This document shows, in pieces, positions 1 to 10,809 of a stretch of DNA of 64,000 bases (position 1 is the stretch's first letter; each line of letters starts with the position of its first letter). The translations under genes and the position numbers were made by a program. The stretch covers positions 54,521,131 to 54,585,130 of the forward strand of contig CM055268.1 in assembly GCA_029237695.1 (NCBI GenBank), written 5' to 3'. The stretch comes from Conchocele bisecta (lineage: Eukaryota > Mollusca > Bivalvia > Lucinida > Thyasiridae). The notes under the pieces are model-generated. The model was not told the DNA's origin, made no database searches, and was given only the letters and a program-made list of their open reading frames with translations.

Positions 1-9
1 TGTGGTACG

Positions 10-190
10 TGTTAAACCCAACAAGAGGTAAAACTGACTGATGGCTTGTACACACTAAGATGGCCGACATAGCAACTCCATGTGTTATACAGTAACACGC
101 TAATGTTCACATACATGTTATAAACATATCCCGTCACATTTAAGAAGCAATTATCTTTGAATCAAACGATGATCATGTATCGAACGGGTC
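10..190 (+). repeat. Upstream copy of a diverged direct duplication
   Basis: This stretch aligns in order with 855-1040, sharing phrases such as AGATGGCCGA, GTTCAC(A/G)TACATGT and TCAATTATCTTTG(A/G)ATCAAA. The downstream copy ends just before the acceptor site of the Toll-like receptor exon. A MITE (463-798) lies between the copies. It may be the leftover of a tandem TLR-region duplication. No coding sequence is visible in it. Confidence 0.6.
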
Positions 191-462
191 TTTACTATCT
201 CTGGATGACGTTGATTTCAGTGTCTATACAACGCGATTCCATTTGGTATTAGTACGATTTTTCATGAATTACATTTACAGAACCTGTGACATTTTCTGCA
301 AATGACGCATTTGTTGTAAAAGTTTCGTCAGCTTTGGACGTCATTTACGGAAACTGTCGTACATTTTGTAGATATTTTTTATGAAATACCGCCCATGTTC
401 GTAGGTACTAAATCACATGGCTGGTCTCAATTATGTAAAATTGCTGAAGAGTTTATTTCATC

Positions 463-798
463 ATAATTCCAGCACAAAAATATTTACACAATTCCTTAAC
501 ATTTGATTGGCCCGTAGCAAGTCTCTGTCTACAATTTATATCCCAGTAAACTCCCACGCCGAACCACTTTCTACAGGTGCGCTGTCAGTGCTGTCAATGT
601 AAACAAATGGCTGCCGTCTGTCAAAATAAACACATTTTCTTGACGAATTTATTTCAAAAGCTGGAATTATAAGGAATGAGTGGCCTTTTTGTGGAATTTA
701 TTAGCTTCTTTGTTTCAGCTTAGCCTTCGTCCAGTATTCCCGTGACTTTTCCAACTTTATACCCCGATACATTTCACAAAAAGGCCATTCATTCCTAT
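463..798. mobile_element. MITE, foldback family 1 (copy 1)
   Basis: It begins with ATAATTCCAGCACAAAAAT and ends with GGCCATTCATTCCTAT. The inner half is a decayed hairpin built from GGAATGAGTGGCCTTTTTGTGG and its inverse. Further copies lie at 7357-7710, 10195-10552 and 44670-45026. No coding capacity is seen, so it is non-autonomous. Confidence 0.7.
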
Positions 799-854
799 AT
801 AAAATGTATGATATGTGATTATGATTGGTCGCATTTGCCATTTTGTTTTGTCAA

Positions 855-1040
855 ATACCAGAAGAGGTGAAACTGACAGATGGCTGGAAAACACAAAGAT
901 GGCCGAGTTGACCACTCCATTTGTCGTGTAGGACACAGTAACGAGGCATTGTTCACGTACATGTATAATGTTATGCATATATTCCATCACCTTTACGATT
1001 CAATTATCTTTGGATCAAATATGATCAGGTATAGAGAGTG
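855..1040 (+). repeat. Downstream copy of the diverged direct duplication
   Basis: Partner of 10-190. It forms the probable 3' end of the intron in front of the Toll-like receptor exon, which starts after the TTTTCAG acceptor at 1082-1088. Confidence 0.55.
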
Positions 1041-1088
1041 TTTCCTTAAGGCATTTCACCTTACGTATTAAAGCACTTACATTTTCAG

Positions 1089-3310
1089 ATGACAATGAGT
1101 GTAGCGACGTGTCACCACAATCACTGTATCCACGGTGGTCGACGCCCGGATGTACGTGCCACTCGCCACATATGACATGCGTGCAGACGATACCACGTCG
1201 TGTCCCGCGCGGGATCCTACATGTAGAGCTGAAAGAAGCTAATAATACCCTGTTAGAGGCAATAAACACTGAATGCTTGTTCTGTGACTATTCCTGGATG
1301 AGCGTAGAAACATTCTTCATTTTCGGCACGGGTATGAATTCACATCCACATTCGCTTTATGGTCACATGTTTCAAAATTTGAGCAACCTTATCAATCTCA
1401 GAATCAGCTTGCCAACACTGGACTCGTCACTGCCGGAAACAACATTTATTGGCTTGGACAATGTAACTACACTCGACATGTCCGACTGCATAAGTCTCTC
1501 TACTGCACATTTGTTCAACGCTCTGTCAAATAAAGACATTCTGCCAAAGCTATCAAAACTAGTATTGCATAACACTAACACTATTAACGATAGGACGAAT
1601 GCATTTACTGCTGGTATGTCGAAAATACTTTCAAATGGTAGAAATATTTCCGAATTAGACATAAGTAATATGCGACTCGCAGACTGTCATCTAAGTAATT
1701 TACAACCACTTTGTAAAGCAATAAAAGTGTTAAATATAGCCAATGTACATGCAAGTAAAAATCATGAAAACATACATGAACAGGCTTGCAACAGTCTGGA
1801 AACTGTAGATCTGAGTGGGTTTGTTGCTTGGGGATCATTCAAAATCACTACTAACTTTCAGATTATAAATTTGCACAAACGCGTAACTTATCAAAATTTC
1901 AATTGGTTGCTTTTTATAAAAAACGTCAAGACGATTTTTATGCGCAATATCAACCCAATGTCTGCAGGTTTACACCTTTCCTTGAACAACAGTGTGATTG
2001 ATGTATCGATAGTTGCTGAATGGAAGCATTTATACCTTTCCAACAACAAATTGAAATATATGGATTTTAAATTTGTTTCCGACTACATTCGACTGGAATC
2101 ACTGGATCTCTCTTACAACGACATGGAGTATGTGACACCACGCTTCTTTCAGCAGAGCATCACGAAATCATTAAAGTGGTTGAATCTTTCTCACAATATG
2201 TTAAACCACATGAAATATAAAGAATTAGAAATACTAGTGTCCTATCTTAGTAAAGTGGAAGATCTGAATTTGTCATTTAACAACCTATCAACAATTCCAA
2301 GTGTTATGTTCGAACAAAACACAAATCTACAACGGTTAGACGTATCTAATAATAGACTTGCTACACTAATGTTTAAATTGGACACACTGATTAATCTGAG
2401 ATACATTGACATCAGTAGGAACGTCATCAAATATTTAGATGATACCACTATTCAAACGTTCAACAAGATATACAGTAAGCAGAACATCGCCAGTACAGAC
2501 CGCTTGAAAGTTAATATACACCATAACACCCTGGCATGTACATCTTGTGCCGCATTGACGTTTGTTAAATGGATGTCTAGCACTCCGATTATAGACTCGG
2601 CTGACAATGCTTACTTTTGTCAATCAGAAAATGGTGACAAAACGCGCATTGATGAAAATGTCGTTCGTAGCACGCAAGCCATTTGTAACTGGAAGGCGAT
2701 ACTGCTCAGGACATTACTAATAGCCACCGTGACTTCCGTGACTGTAGTTGCGATGTTTGTGATTACAATAACATATCTAGTGAAACAAATCCGAAGGAAG
2801 CGAACTAACGCACATGTTCATGAGAGAAGGCGACAGATTGAAACTGACACATACGAGTTCAAATACCCTATATTTATTTCGTATAGCAGCTTAGACGACG
2901 ATATCGTATTAAACCATTTGTTAGCAGAATTTCACCTGAATTTACGTGCAACGTGTCGAACAGACAGAGAATTGATTTGCTTCGGTGACCGACATTTTCG
3001 AGCCGGTAGATGGATTTTCGACGAAATTGTCCGATGTCAGGAGATGTCTGGCCTGCTAGTGGTGGTAATGTCGCATAATTACTGCGATAGCCAGTGGTGT
3101 CTGTCTGAGCTCCAACAGGCGTACCAGCTGCACAAGCCGATGCTGCTTATCTGCATCGAACACGTACAGGAGACCGACATGCACGTCGTCTTACGGGAGT
3201 GTTTCCGGAACCACGTGCGTGTGAAGTTTGGTAGAAATAGCAATGGCGACTACGAGATATGTCCCGGCTGGGACAACGTTTGCTCCTCCATACTGGAGAT
3301 GCTATCGTGA
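1089..3310 (+). CDS. Toll-like receptor, main exon (LRR ectodomain, TM, TIR)
   Basis: A pattern-recognition receptor of the plasma membrane or endosome that signals through its cytosolic TIR domain. The exon opens after a TTTTCAG acceptor and begins in an LRRNT-like cluster (ECSDV...CTC...CVQTIP...VP). There is no signal peptide in this exon, so it must lie in an upstream exon. Leucine-rich repeats follow, clearest at nt 2030-2450 (LDLSYNDM, LNLSHNML, LNLSFNNL, LDVSNNRL). One Cys-rich LRRCT cap (nt ~2530-2690, CTSC...C...C) comes next, then a transmembrane helix (nt ~2695-2790, LLIATVTSVTVVAMFVITI), a basic stop-transfer stretch and a TIR domain (nt ~2850-3300, box 1 FISYS). One cap next to the membrane makes it the single-cysteine-cluster type. 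The BB-loop reads FRAG where TLRs normally have a Pro, and no FW box 3 is present. The stop is TGA at 3308-3310. The frame is intact, so it is probably functional. Confidence 0.9.
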
Positions 3311-3392
3311 TGGTATTGCTCATGTCACAAGTGGACGACGCGTGGCTTTGTCAACAACTAATACAGAAACATCAAAATGTGCAAAAAAAAAC

Positions 3393-3398
3393 AATAAA
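3393..3398 (+). promoter_or_regulatory. Poly(A) signal of the Toll-like receptor
   Basis: AATAAA lies 83 bp after the TLR stop codon and is the first such hexamer downstream. The hAT-like MITE begins 27 bp further on, so the transcript probably ends just before that insertion. Confidence 0.5.
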
Positions 3399-3424
3399 AA
3401 TAATCTACATGTATATAGCAACTT

Positions 3425-3897
3425 ACGGAGCCCTGCAGGGGACATGGATTTTTTTAATCAATTCGTTCCCACGAAATAACAATTCGTTCCCTCATTTTAA
3501 CCATTCATTCCCTCGAATTTATATTTCGTTCCCACGATATAACAACTCGTTCCCTCGAATTAACAATTCGTTCCCACAATATGACATTCGTTCCCTCAAT
3601 TTAACAATTCGTTCCCACGAAATAACAATTCGTCCCCTGAATTTAACAATTCGTTCCCTCGAATTTACATTTCGTTCCCACGATAGAACAACTCGTTCCC
3701 TCGAATTAACAATTCGTTCCCATAATATGACATTCGTTCCCTCAATTTAACAATTCGTTCCCTCGAATTAACAATTCGTTCCCGTGGGAACGAATTATTA
3801 TTTCGTGGGAACGATTTGCTAAATCGAGGGAACGAATTGCTAATTGGTGGGAACGGATAAATAAAAAAAGAAATATACGTCCCCTGCGGGGCTCCGT
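3425..3897. mobile_element. hAT-like MITE with internal minisatellite (copy 1)
   Basis: Terminal inverted repeats ACGGAGCCC(T/C)GCAGGGGAC face each other at the two ends. The element is flanked by a perfect 8-bp duplication, AGCAACTT (3417-3424 and 3898-3905), the size made by hAT transposases. The inside is a degenerate ~20-bp array of AATTCGTTCCC(A/T)CGA units that flips orientation near 3785. Related copies lie at 17578-18010 and 20253-20994. An apparent ORF across it is only the translated array. Confidence 0.85.
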
Positions 3898-3905
3898 AGC
3901 AACTT

Positions 3906-4299
3906 ATTTAAACACAACTTGAACTGTTTTTTTTGTTTTTGTCACTCCAGTTATAATATTTATAGCTTCTAGGTTACGAAACAAACATAGTTTTACATTT
4001 CTGTTTTAAAGTTACTCCTTTTATTGCATATTACTGTTTTGGCACATGTTGACCTCGCATGTTGACGAAGCCACGCGCCGTCTACCTGTGGCTTATATAT
4101 GGCTTTCACTGAAGACGTAGGTATTCTGACATTTGAGGTCAGTCTAGCTCATGAGCTGCTCGCGCACTCCTGCGACCTGATGTAAATCGTTTTTAGCCGG
4201 TTTATTTTTTTAAAGAAAACATCCTGGCTATTGGATTGGAGAAAGCAGGGCGGGCGAGCGGCGAGCGGCGATGTCCACAATGTTACGTTTTCGTCTTTT
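3906..4299. other. Intergenic stretch without recognised features
   Basis: AT-rich DNA after the hAT-like MITE, followed by a short GC-rich segment near 4250-4270. I see no gene, splice-consistent exon or repeat that I recognise. Confidence 0.5.
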
Positions 4300-4960
4300 G
4301 TCCATATCTCCGTTACTGTTCCACCTAGGACCACCATACTTGCACAACTTCATAACCAAATGGTGCCCTCCATGTACCACTATCTAACATGTGACTTTCT
4401 TTGATCCTGACCTATTTATGCCAGTGTAATCGAATTAGCCATTTCCAATGATAATTTGTCGTGTTTCGTTCCATTTCACTGTTACTGTACCACCAAAGGA
4501 CAACTTTAGGTGCACAACTTCATAACCAACAGGTGCACACAACATACAACTGTCCAACATCTGACCTTCTTTTACCTTGACTTATTTTTTCCGCGAACAC
4601 TCATTATACAGCAGAGATGTTCACTCGTATCTTGTACTAACCCACTTAGCTAGTTTCAATGTGAAGTTTTCGTGTTAATGTCCATTTCTCTGTTACTGTT
4701 ACACCTAGGACCAGCGTACCTGCACAACTTTATAACATTTTAACGTGACCTATATTTTTCCGTGTAATCGACTTAGCCATTTTCAAAGTTAAGTGTTTAA
4801 ATATGTTGCTCACTTACTATACCACCTAGAACCACCAACATGCACAACTTCGTAACATCATATGCCCACCACATACCAATATCCATCAGATGACCATTTA
4901 CCTATTGTTTTCAGCGATTCAACTTAGCCATGCATTTTCAATGTTAAATTGGACAACACT
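4300..4960 (+). repeat. Degenerate tandem repeat, about four units
   Basis: The phrase C(T/A)GTTACTGT(T/A)CCACC...GCACAACTTCATAACC recurs at about 4306, 4476, 4689 and 4803, each time followed by a TGACCT(A/T)TTT...CGA.TTAGCCAT segment. Unit length varies from about 115 to 210 bp through internal deletions. No long frame survives. Confidence 0.6.
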
Positions 4961-5098
4961 CATATCTTGTACTAATACATGTATGCCAGCCTGCAACTGC
5001 AATTAGGTTTTTTTCATACACTAGCTTCTTTTGCCACCTTAAGCCATTGACAGTTGTCACTTTCAATCGTGGTAATAATAACATTCATAGCCAATTAT

Positions 5099-5211
5099 CA
5101 GGGCCCGGTTGCTCAAAACCTCTGTTAGCGTAACAGACTGTTAAATCATTAGCAATGCTAAGGATTTAACAGTGTGTTAAGCTAACAGAAGATTTGAGCA
5201 ACCGGGCCCTG
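5099..5211. mobile_element. Short foldback MITE (CAGGGCCCGGTTGCTCAAA termini)
   Basis: A 113-bp element with near-perfect inverted ends, CAGGGCCCGGTTGCTCAAA and its reverse complement. The inner arms (GTTAGC.TAACAG) can also pair, so the whole element folds into one hairpin. Confidence 0.8.
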
Positions 5212-5322
5212 TTGTCCAATTGTTTGTGGCTAGACGGTCTTCGTGGCTTTGCCTCGTCTCTTGTGTTTTTTCGTTAGAAGCAGGACATGTGTTACACTAA
5301 CTGAATGTCGATAACTGCAGAT

Positions 5323-5617
5323 CAGTAGACTATTTCACTATGCTTATCTAGCAAAGTATACTTTGAGGGAGAAATTTTCAATTTTAGGATAAATTTATGA
5401 ATTTTTATTATACTGAATTTATTACATTATCACAGCCAATTTGGCTGTGATAATGTAATAAGTTCAGTATAATAATTATGCATACTTTTAATATCAAATA
5501 TGTGCAGTCGTTAGTTCTATATGAAATAATGCATTTCAGGAAAAATAAATGAGTACTCCCTCAAAGTATACTTTGCTAGATAAGTATGCTTTGCAATTTT
5601 AATGAAATCGGCTACTG
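5323..5617. mobile_element. Foldback MITE family 2 (copy 1)
   Basis: It starts CAGTAGACTATTTCA and ends TGAAATCGGCTACTG. Subterminal AAAGTATACTTTG palindromes flank a perfect central hairpin around GGCTGTGATAATGTAATAA. Four further copies lie at 21834-22137, 22479-22786, 25437-25739 and 31802-32115, all of them inside introns of the GCKR-like gene. No ORF. Confidence 0.85.
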
Positions 5618-5900
5618 GATCTACACGGAGACTGTCGTAATTCAGCACAGTGAATCCAACTCAGTGCGGCATAGAGTCCGCATTTATTCCTGGTTCCACT
5701 AACAAACGAGTCCATATCGTTTACACATCGTTTTAATATCGTTTTCGTTGTTTTAATGGGGGATCGTAGCTAGTTATTTCCCTTTGCAAATATATTTATA
5801 GAGATCCGGTCCTATGTTTTCTATCGTACGTACCAACCAAAAACGTATAGAAATACCATTCAATTCGTACGTTTATACGACGTTTATATATGAGTATAAA

Positions 5901-6779
5901 TAGAGAATAGTAGGTTAGTGCCGTGAATGGGAAAACATATCTGGCAAGGCTTAGGAAACGGGATGGGCGAGGCTCTGCCGACGTACTTAAAACTATGACG
6001 TCAGTCATGTCTGAATGACGCACGGAATGGGGAAGAGAGCGAACAATTGGAAATTGAGGGTCGTAATGGTAATCGCTTTGGCATCCAGAAAATGGCATGA
6101 ACTTAATTTTAACAATTTTTGTTTTCCGGCGATACCGTTTTTATTTGCGAAATTTAACCCACACGTAAACTGTGAACAGTCCAATTTTCACCAGTCTGAC
6201 CTATCAGGTATTGGTCAACACTGTGGTTTGGACATTTCTTTGTAACCGCGTATGACTTGTGATTAGGTCGTATTGACAGGATATCAAATATGTTTCACGG
6301 CACATAGGCACTGCATTGACGGGATACTTCTGGTACTGTAACGTTTGTATCGTACAAAAATACTTGCGTACGGTATAAATATACTATATAGGATAGACCT
6401 TTACCGTAAATGTATACATGTACGATATATTAACGGTGTTGTTGTATACTATATGCCCTAATATTTGGCTTACAGTCAGTACGACCCCTGTTCGAAATCG
6501 CACATATTTGATAATTATCCCGTCAACACAGTGCGTATGTGCCGTGAAACACGGTGCCGTGAAACATTTTTGATATCCAATCAATAATATTTTTGCAATT
6601 TACAGCCATTGGTAGGTGTTCACGGGATAAATAGAATAGTAGGTTAGTGCCGTGAATTGGAAAAAATATCTGGCGCGGCACGGAAACGGGATGTGCTCGG
6701 CAGAGCCTCGCCCATCCCGTTTCCTGAGCCTTGCCAGATATTTTTTCCCATTCACGGCACTAACCTACTATTCTCTATA
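5901..6779. mobile_element. TIR element, GTAGGTTAGTGCCGTGAATG family (longest copy)
   Basis: An ~80-bp inverted repeat links 5901-5982 with 6699-6779 (TAGAGAATAGTAGGTTAGTG ... CTCTATA). A second inverted segment near 6640-6700 makes the right end a hairpin by itself. Internal palindromes GTGCCGTGAAACACGG occur near 6540. Partial relatives sit at 25919-26200 and 42237-42491. No coding capacity is seen. Confidence 0.7.
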
Positions 6780-6787
6780 ACATTAAC

Positions 6788-7029
6788 CCTTAGACCGCTA
6801 CTCACAACAATTGTCGTCTGCTGTTGCTTTTATATCTTGCCTTATTTCTCAATAAAAAAACATGGTTTGACAGCACTTCAGAATCATTTTCAATGGAAAT
6901 GATTCTGAAGTGCTGTCAAAGCATGTTGTAAATTATTCTAATCTGCTGTCAAAGCATGTTTTTGATGATACAAATGGAAAATAGAAAATAAACAGCAGAC
7001 GACAAAAAAAATAAGATAGCGGTCTAAGG
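6788..7029. mobile_element. Foldback element with CCTTAGACCGCT ends
   Basis: The inverted ends CCTTAGACCGCT / AGCGGTCTAAGG enclose paired GTCGTCTGCTGTT arms and a nearly perfect inner hairpin around GATTCTGAAGTGCTGTCAAA. It is non-coding. Confidence 0.7.
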
Positions 7030-7356
7030 TTTAAGGCTCCTCTAATTTGATGGATACGGCATATTCTCAATGAAAATCATCAACTTGTCAAACTGTGATT
7101 TTGTATTTTCTGCCAACCAACGTTTATTGGAAGCATCATTGATCAGAATCTCCTACAGTGCAGACTCGGCTCAGATTGCGAGTATGCGAAGGCTGGTCTA
7201 AGTCTACGCCTGGCACATTGCGCACGAACCCCATTTATGCATTTCATAGTCGCATACTTATAAGCAAGGACAATTATATCGCCAATAAAATACCGTGTGC
7301 ACTGAATTGGAAAATACACAACCGGTGTTGAGGATTAACGGAAACTACCCGCATAA
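7030..7356. other. Spacer without recognised features
   Basis: Roughly 330 bp between two MITEs. I see no gene or repeat that I can name. Confidence 0.4.
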
Positions 7357-7710
7357 ATAATTCCAGCACAAAAATATTTACACAATTCCCTAACATTTGA
7401 TTGGCCCGTAGCAAGTCTCTGTGCAAAATATATATCCCAGTAAACTCCCACGCCGAACTACTTTCCGTAACCGTGAGGCGCAGTTAAATGATTCTTAAGA
7501 AAACGGAAAATAAACACATTTTCTTGATGAATTTATTTAAAATGCAGGAATTATAAGGAATTAATTGCCTTTTTGTGGAATTTATCGGGGATATAAAATT
7601 GGAAAAGTCGCGGGAATACTGGACGAGGCATTCCGGCCTTCGTCCAGTGTTCACGCGACTTTTCCAAGTTTATACCCCGATAAATTCCACAAAAAGGCCA
7701 TTCATTCCTA
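7357..7710. mobile_element. MITE, foldback family 1 (copy 2)
   Basis: It runs from ATAATTCCAGCACAAAAAT to GGCCATTCATTCCTA. The second half is an almost intact hairpin whose arms carry CTTTTTGTGGAATTTATC and GGAAAAGTCGCGGGAATACT. Confidence 0.75.
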
Positions 7711-7828
7711 TACTACATTCACATTGTATTGAATAGAATTTGCTATGGCATTTTCAGATTGCTTGTATGTTTGTGCACAATAGTGCGTACGTGTACGAGA
7801 TCTCTAGACGGGGCCTCTATGTTAATAC

Positions 7829-7914
7829 CATATCGATGGTCTAGTAACATAAGGTCGTAAGTGCTATGCTTTAGCATAGCAGTTACGACATTATGTTACT
7901 AGACCATCGATATG
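7829..7914. repeat. Near-perfect long hairpin
   Basis: CATATCGATGGTCTAGTAAC pairs with its inverse over about 40 bp per arm, with TGCTATGCTTTAGCATAGCA at the tip. The same hairpin is kept in block B (about 43087-43169). Confidence 0.8.
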
Positions 7915-8304
7915 CGTACAAATATCGTATATACGTACGAATATCGTATATTTGTATAAGATTCGTATAGTATGTTTGTATAATGTAAACGAACGATATA
8001 CTACAATGATACGGTATAAGCGTACCAATATTATACGATCATACGATATGCTCATTAAGTATACCAAAATTATACGTATAAGATTATGTATGTATATATA
8101 TATATACAAATAAGTAACCAGCAGAAAGTCGCTACTGTATATAATTTCACTGTCTATGCCAATGGGTATTTAGCAAATGTATGTATTAAACGACCGGATT
8201 GTGGGATCATATACATTTACCGCATGCATACATTAACGTGTTGTGTTGCGTTGCTATACGCCGATGTTTAGGATGACATGTGTTAGACTCTCATGTGTGT
8301 ATAT

Positions 8305-9485
8305 TACGGGGCGCCATGCAGGACAGGTTAAGTATGTGTACAAAATTGAGTTTTGTAACACTAAAAATGACAAAATTCAATTCTGTGTCACAAAATTCAA
8401 TTCTGTGTCACAAAATTCAATTCTGTCAATTCTGTGTCACAAAATTCAATTCTGTGTCACAAAATTAAATTCTGCATACGTTTCGTATACAAAATTCATT
8501 TTTGTTATAAAGGATTCAATTTTGTAAGACAGAATTGAATTTTGTGAAGAAAATTCAGTTTTGTGGGACAGAATTCATTTTTGTCCACAAAAATTAGTTT
8601 GCGTAGGATAGTCTATGTCATCTCTACGTTGATTGGTTGAGATCGGTCTTAGTCCATTTTACTAGATGGTGGAGTACACTTGCAGGTTTAAATATTTCAA
8701 TGCGAAAATATAACCCAATATATCAATATTATACTTCTTTATGGACAGTTATTTTGGTTATATTATGATTACAAATGAGTGGTCACACCATATAAGCATA
8801 TATACTTTGAAGGAGAAATAAGAAAAATATTCAGAATTTTCCCTCAATTATGTAAACAGGGTCAAACATAAAGTAGCCGGGACATAGCTATTGATTTAAC
8901 TGGGGCAGATGTACCTTGCGATACACAATAAATGAGGTCAGTATTCGCGGGAGATCTACATGTACATGAATTATGTGTACAATTATAACGCAAATGAGTT
9001 TAAATACGAATGGGTTTGTCAACGTTTGACTGTTTGGAGATAGTTGAAGCAAAATGGCAGAATGAGAAATGAATCATCGGCAAAATGAGAAATGAATCAT
9101 CGACATTGAATGTGTAGATCGGCGACCGTGACCCATTTCTCCAGTGCAGTTTCTGACCAATGGTAGTCCTTCTTACATGCGTGTGCAGAATTGACAGAAT
9201 TGAATTTTGTGACACAGAATTGAATTTTGTTACACAGAATTGAATTTTGTGACACAGAATTGAATTTTGTTACACAGAATTGAATTTTGTTACACAGAAT
9301 TGAATTTTGTGACACAGAATTGAATTTTGTTACACAGAATTGAATTTTGTGGCACGAAAGTGAATTTTGTGACACAGAATTGAGTTTTGTGGCACAAGTG
9401 AATTTTGTGACACAGAATTGAATTTTGTGGCACAAAAATGAATTTTGTTGACAAAATTGAACCATGTCCCACTTGGCGCCCCGTA
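8305..9485. mobile_element. TIR element with two opposed minisatellites, private to block A
   Basis: Inverted ends TACGGGGCGCCA / TGGCGCCCCGTA bound a 1,181-bp insert. Block B has the empty site GTG-TATAT-CG at 43551-43555, and here TATAT is present on both sides (8300-8304, 9486-9490). Near the left end lies an array of ACAAAATTCAATTCTGTGTC units, and near the right end the same unit in opposite orientation (about 9190-9460). The ends resemble the ACGGAGCCCC ends of the hAT-like MITE, but the flanking duplication reads as only five bases. No transposase is encoded. Confidence 0.85.
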
Positions 9486-9686
9486 TATATCGTGTAAGTT
9501 AAAATATGCTGAATAACAAAATGAAGATGATTCAGTGATATAGTAGTGTATGTTGCAGCCACATAACGGTGTTTTAAGAATCAAATTGTACATGTACATA
9601 AAAAGTATTACCTAGATAAATGATATCAATGTGTTGTATTGTGTTCCGAAAGTTACACAGTAGTGTACGTGCGACCATGTTGCTGG

Positions 9687-9694
9687 TACATGTA
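9687..9694. other. Probable Tc1-type excision footprint (TACATGTA)
   Basis: Block B carries a 194-bp TA-flanked element at this position (43755-43948, ends CA...TG). Block A instead has TA-CATG-TA, the scar expected when a Tc1-type transposase leaves two terminal bases from each end. The octamer is common in this AT-rich DNA, so the reading rests on the position. Confidence 0.55.
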
Positions 9695-10194
9695 TCAATG
9701 AGTGTGTTCCATGGGGGAATATACGTCTGTTTCACGGACAAAATATAAAGGAAAATGTTTTAGTAACACAAGTACATTTTGTTTTGTTTGTTGGTGTTTA
9801 ACGGCCTATCAACAGCTAAGGCCATATAAGGCCGGGTCAATGGGTTTAGTACTAAGTCCCATATACTTATTACCTGTACAAGTACATGTACAAATGGGGG
9901 GGGGGGGAAATCCCAAATACAGAACTGAATAAATGTATTTACAATACAAACTTATATATTCAGCCCTGAAATCAGAATAATCCTGATCTGGTGCCAGGTC
10001 CTCGCCACACCAGAATCACTTGCCCAAAAGCAGCAGGATCATTAATGATCTTACTACTGTTATAATGGGCAATAACCCAATCCAACTCACAGGTAACAAA
10101 ATAATATTTTACTATGAAATACGCGTACTACCTTCATGTTGATGTATGCAGTTTTATGATTGTTTTCGGAATCAATATACATGCACATGTTATT

Positions 10195-10552
10195 ATTGGA
10201 ATGAATGGCCTTTTTGTGGAATTTATCGGGGTATAAACTTGGAAAAGTCGCAGGAATACTGGACGAAGGCCGGAAGGCCTCGTCCAGTATTCCCGCGACT
10301 TTTCCATGTTTATATCCCCGATAAATTCCACAAAAAAGGCCATTCATTCCTTATAATTCCTGCATTTGAAGTAAATTCATCAAGAAAATGTGTTTATTTT
10401 CCGTTTTCTTAAGAATTATTTCAACTGCGCCTGACGGTTACGGAAAGTAGTTCGGCGTGGGAGTTTACTGGGATATAAATTTTGGACAGAGACTTGCTAC
10501 GAGCCAATCAAATGTTAGGGAATTGTGTAAATATTTTTGTGCTGGAATTATT
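10195..10552. mobile_element. MITE, foldback family 1 (copy 3, in block A)
   Basis: Full-length copy in inverted orientation relative to copies 1 and 2. The hairpin half (10195-10350) precedes the CAGTTAAAT/AATTCCAGC half. Its counterpart in block B is 44670-45026, so it predates the duplication. Confidence 0.8.
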
Positions 10553-10809
10553 GTATGGTATGTTTGTCACAAAATGGTGTAACTGAAATCACACAATTGT
10601 GAGACAGGTTCTTTTAATATAGATCTGGTGTGGCTGTACATAGGCATAGACAAATAGTCAAAGTCAATTTACACATTTTTAATCAGTCAATTTACACATG
10701 TTTAATCAGTAAATGATAACTATGGCACTATCCATCTAGCATAACATGATTGGCATTGTCTTATAACGGTTCCAGATAGTTAAGTTTCCCTGTGAATACA
10801 TTAGTCCTA

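Noticed and set aside
3259..3750. 163-codon plus-strand ORF with repeated NNSFPR text
   Set aside because: Everything after the TLR stop is the translated minisatellite of the hAT-like MITE. The reading frame carries no constraint.
8243..9599. ORFs with NSVSQNSILC repeats on both strands
   Set aside because: Translations of the ACAAAATTCAATTCTGTGTC arrays inside the 8305-9485 element.
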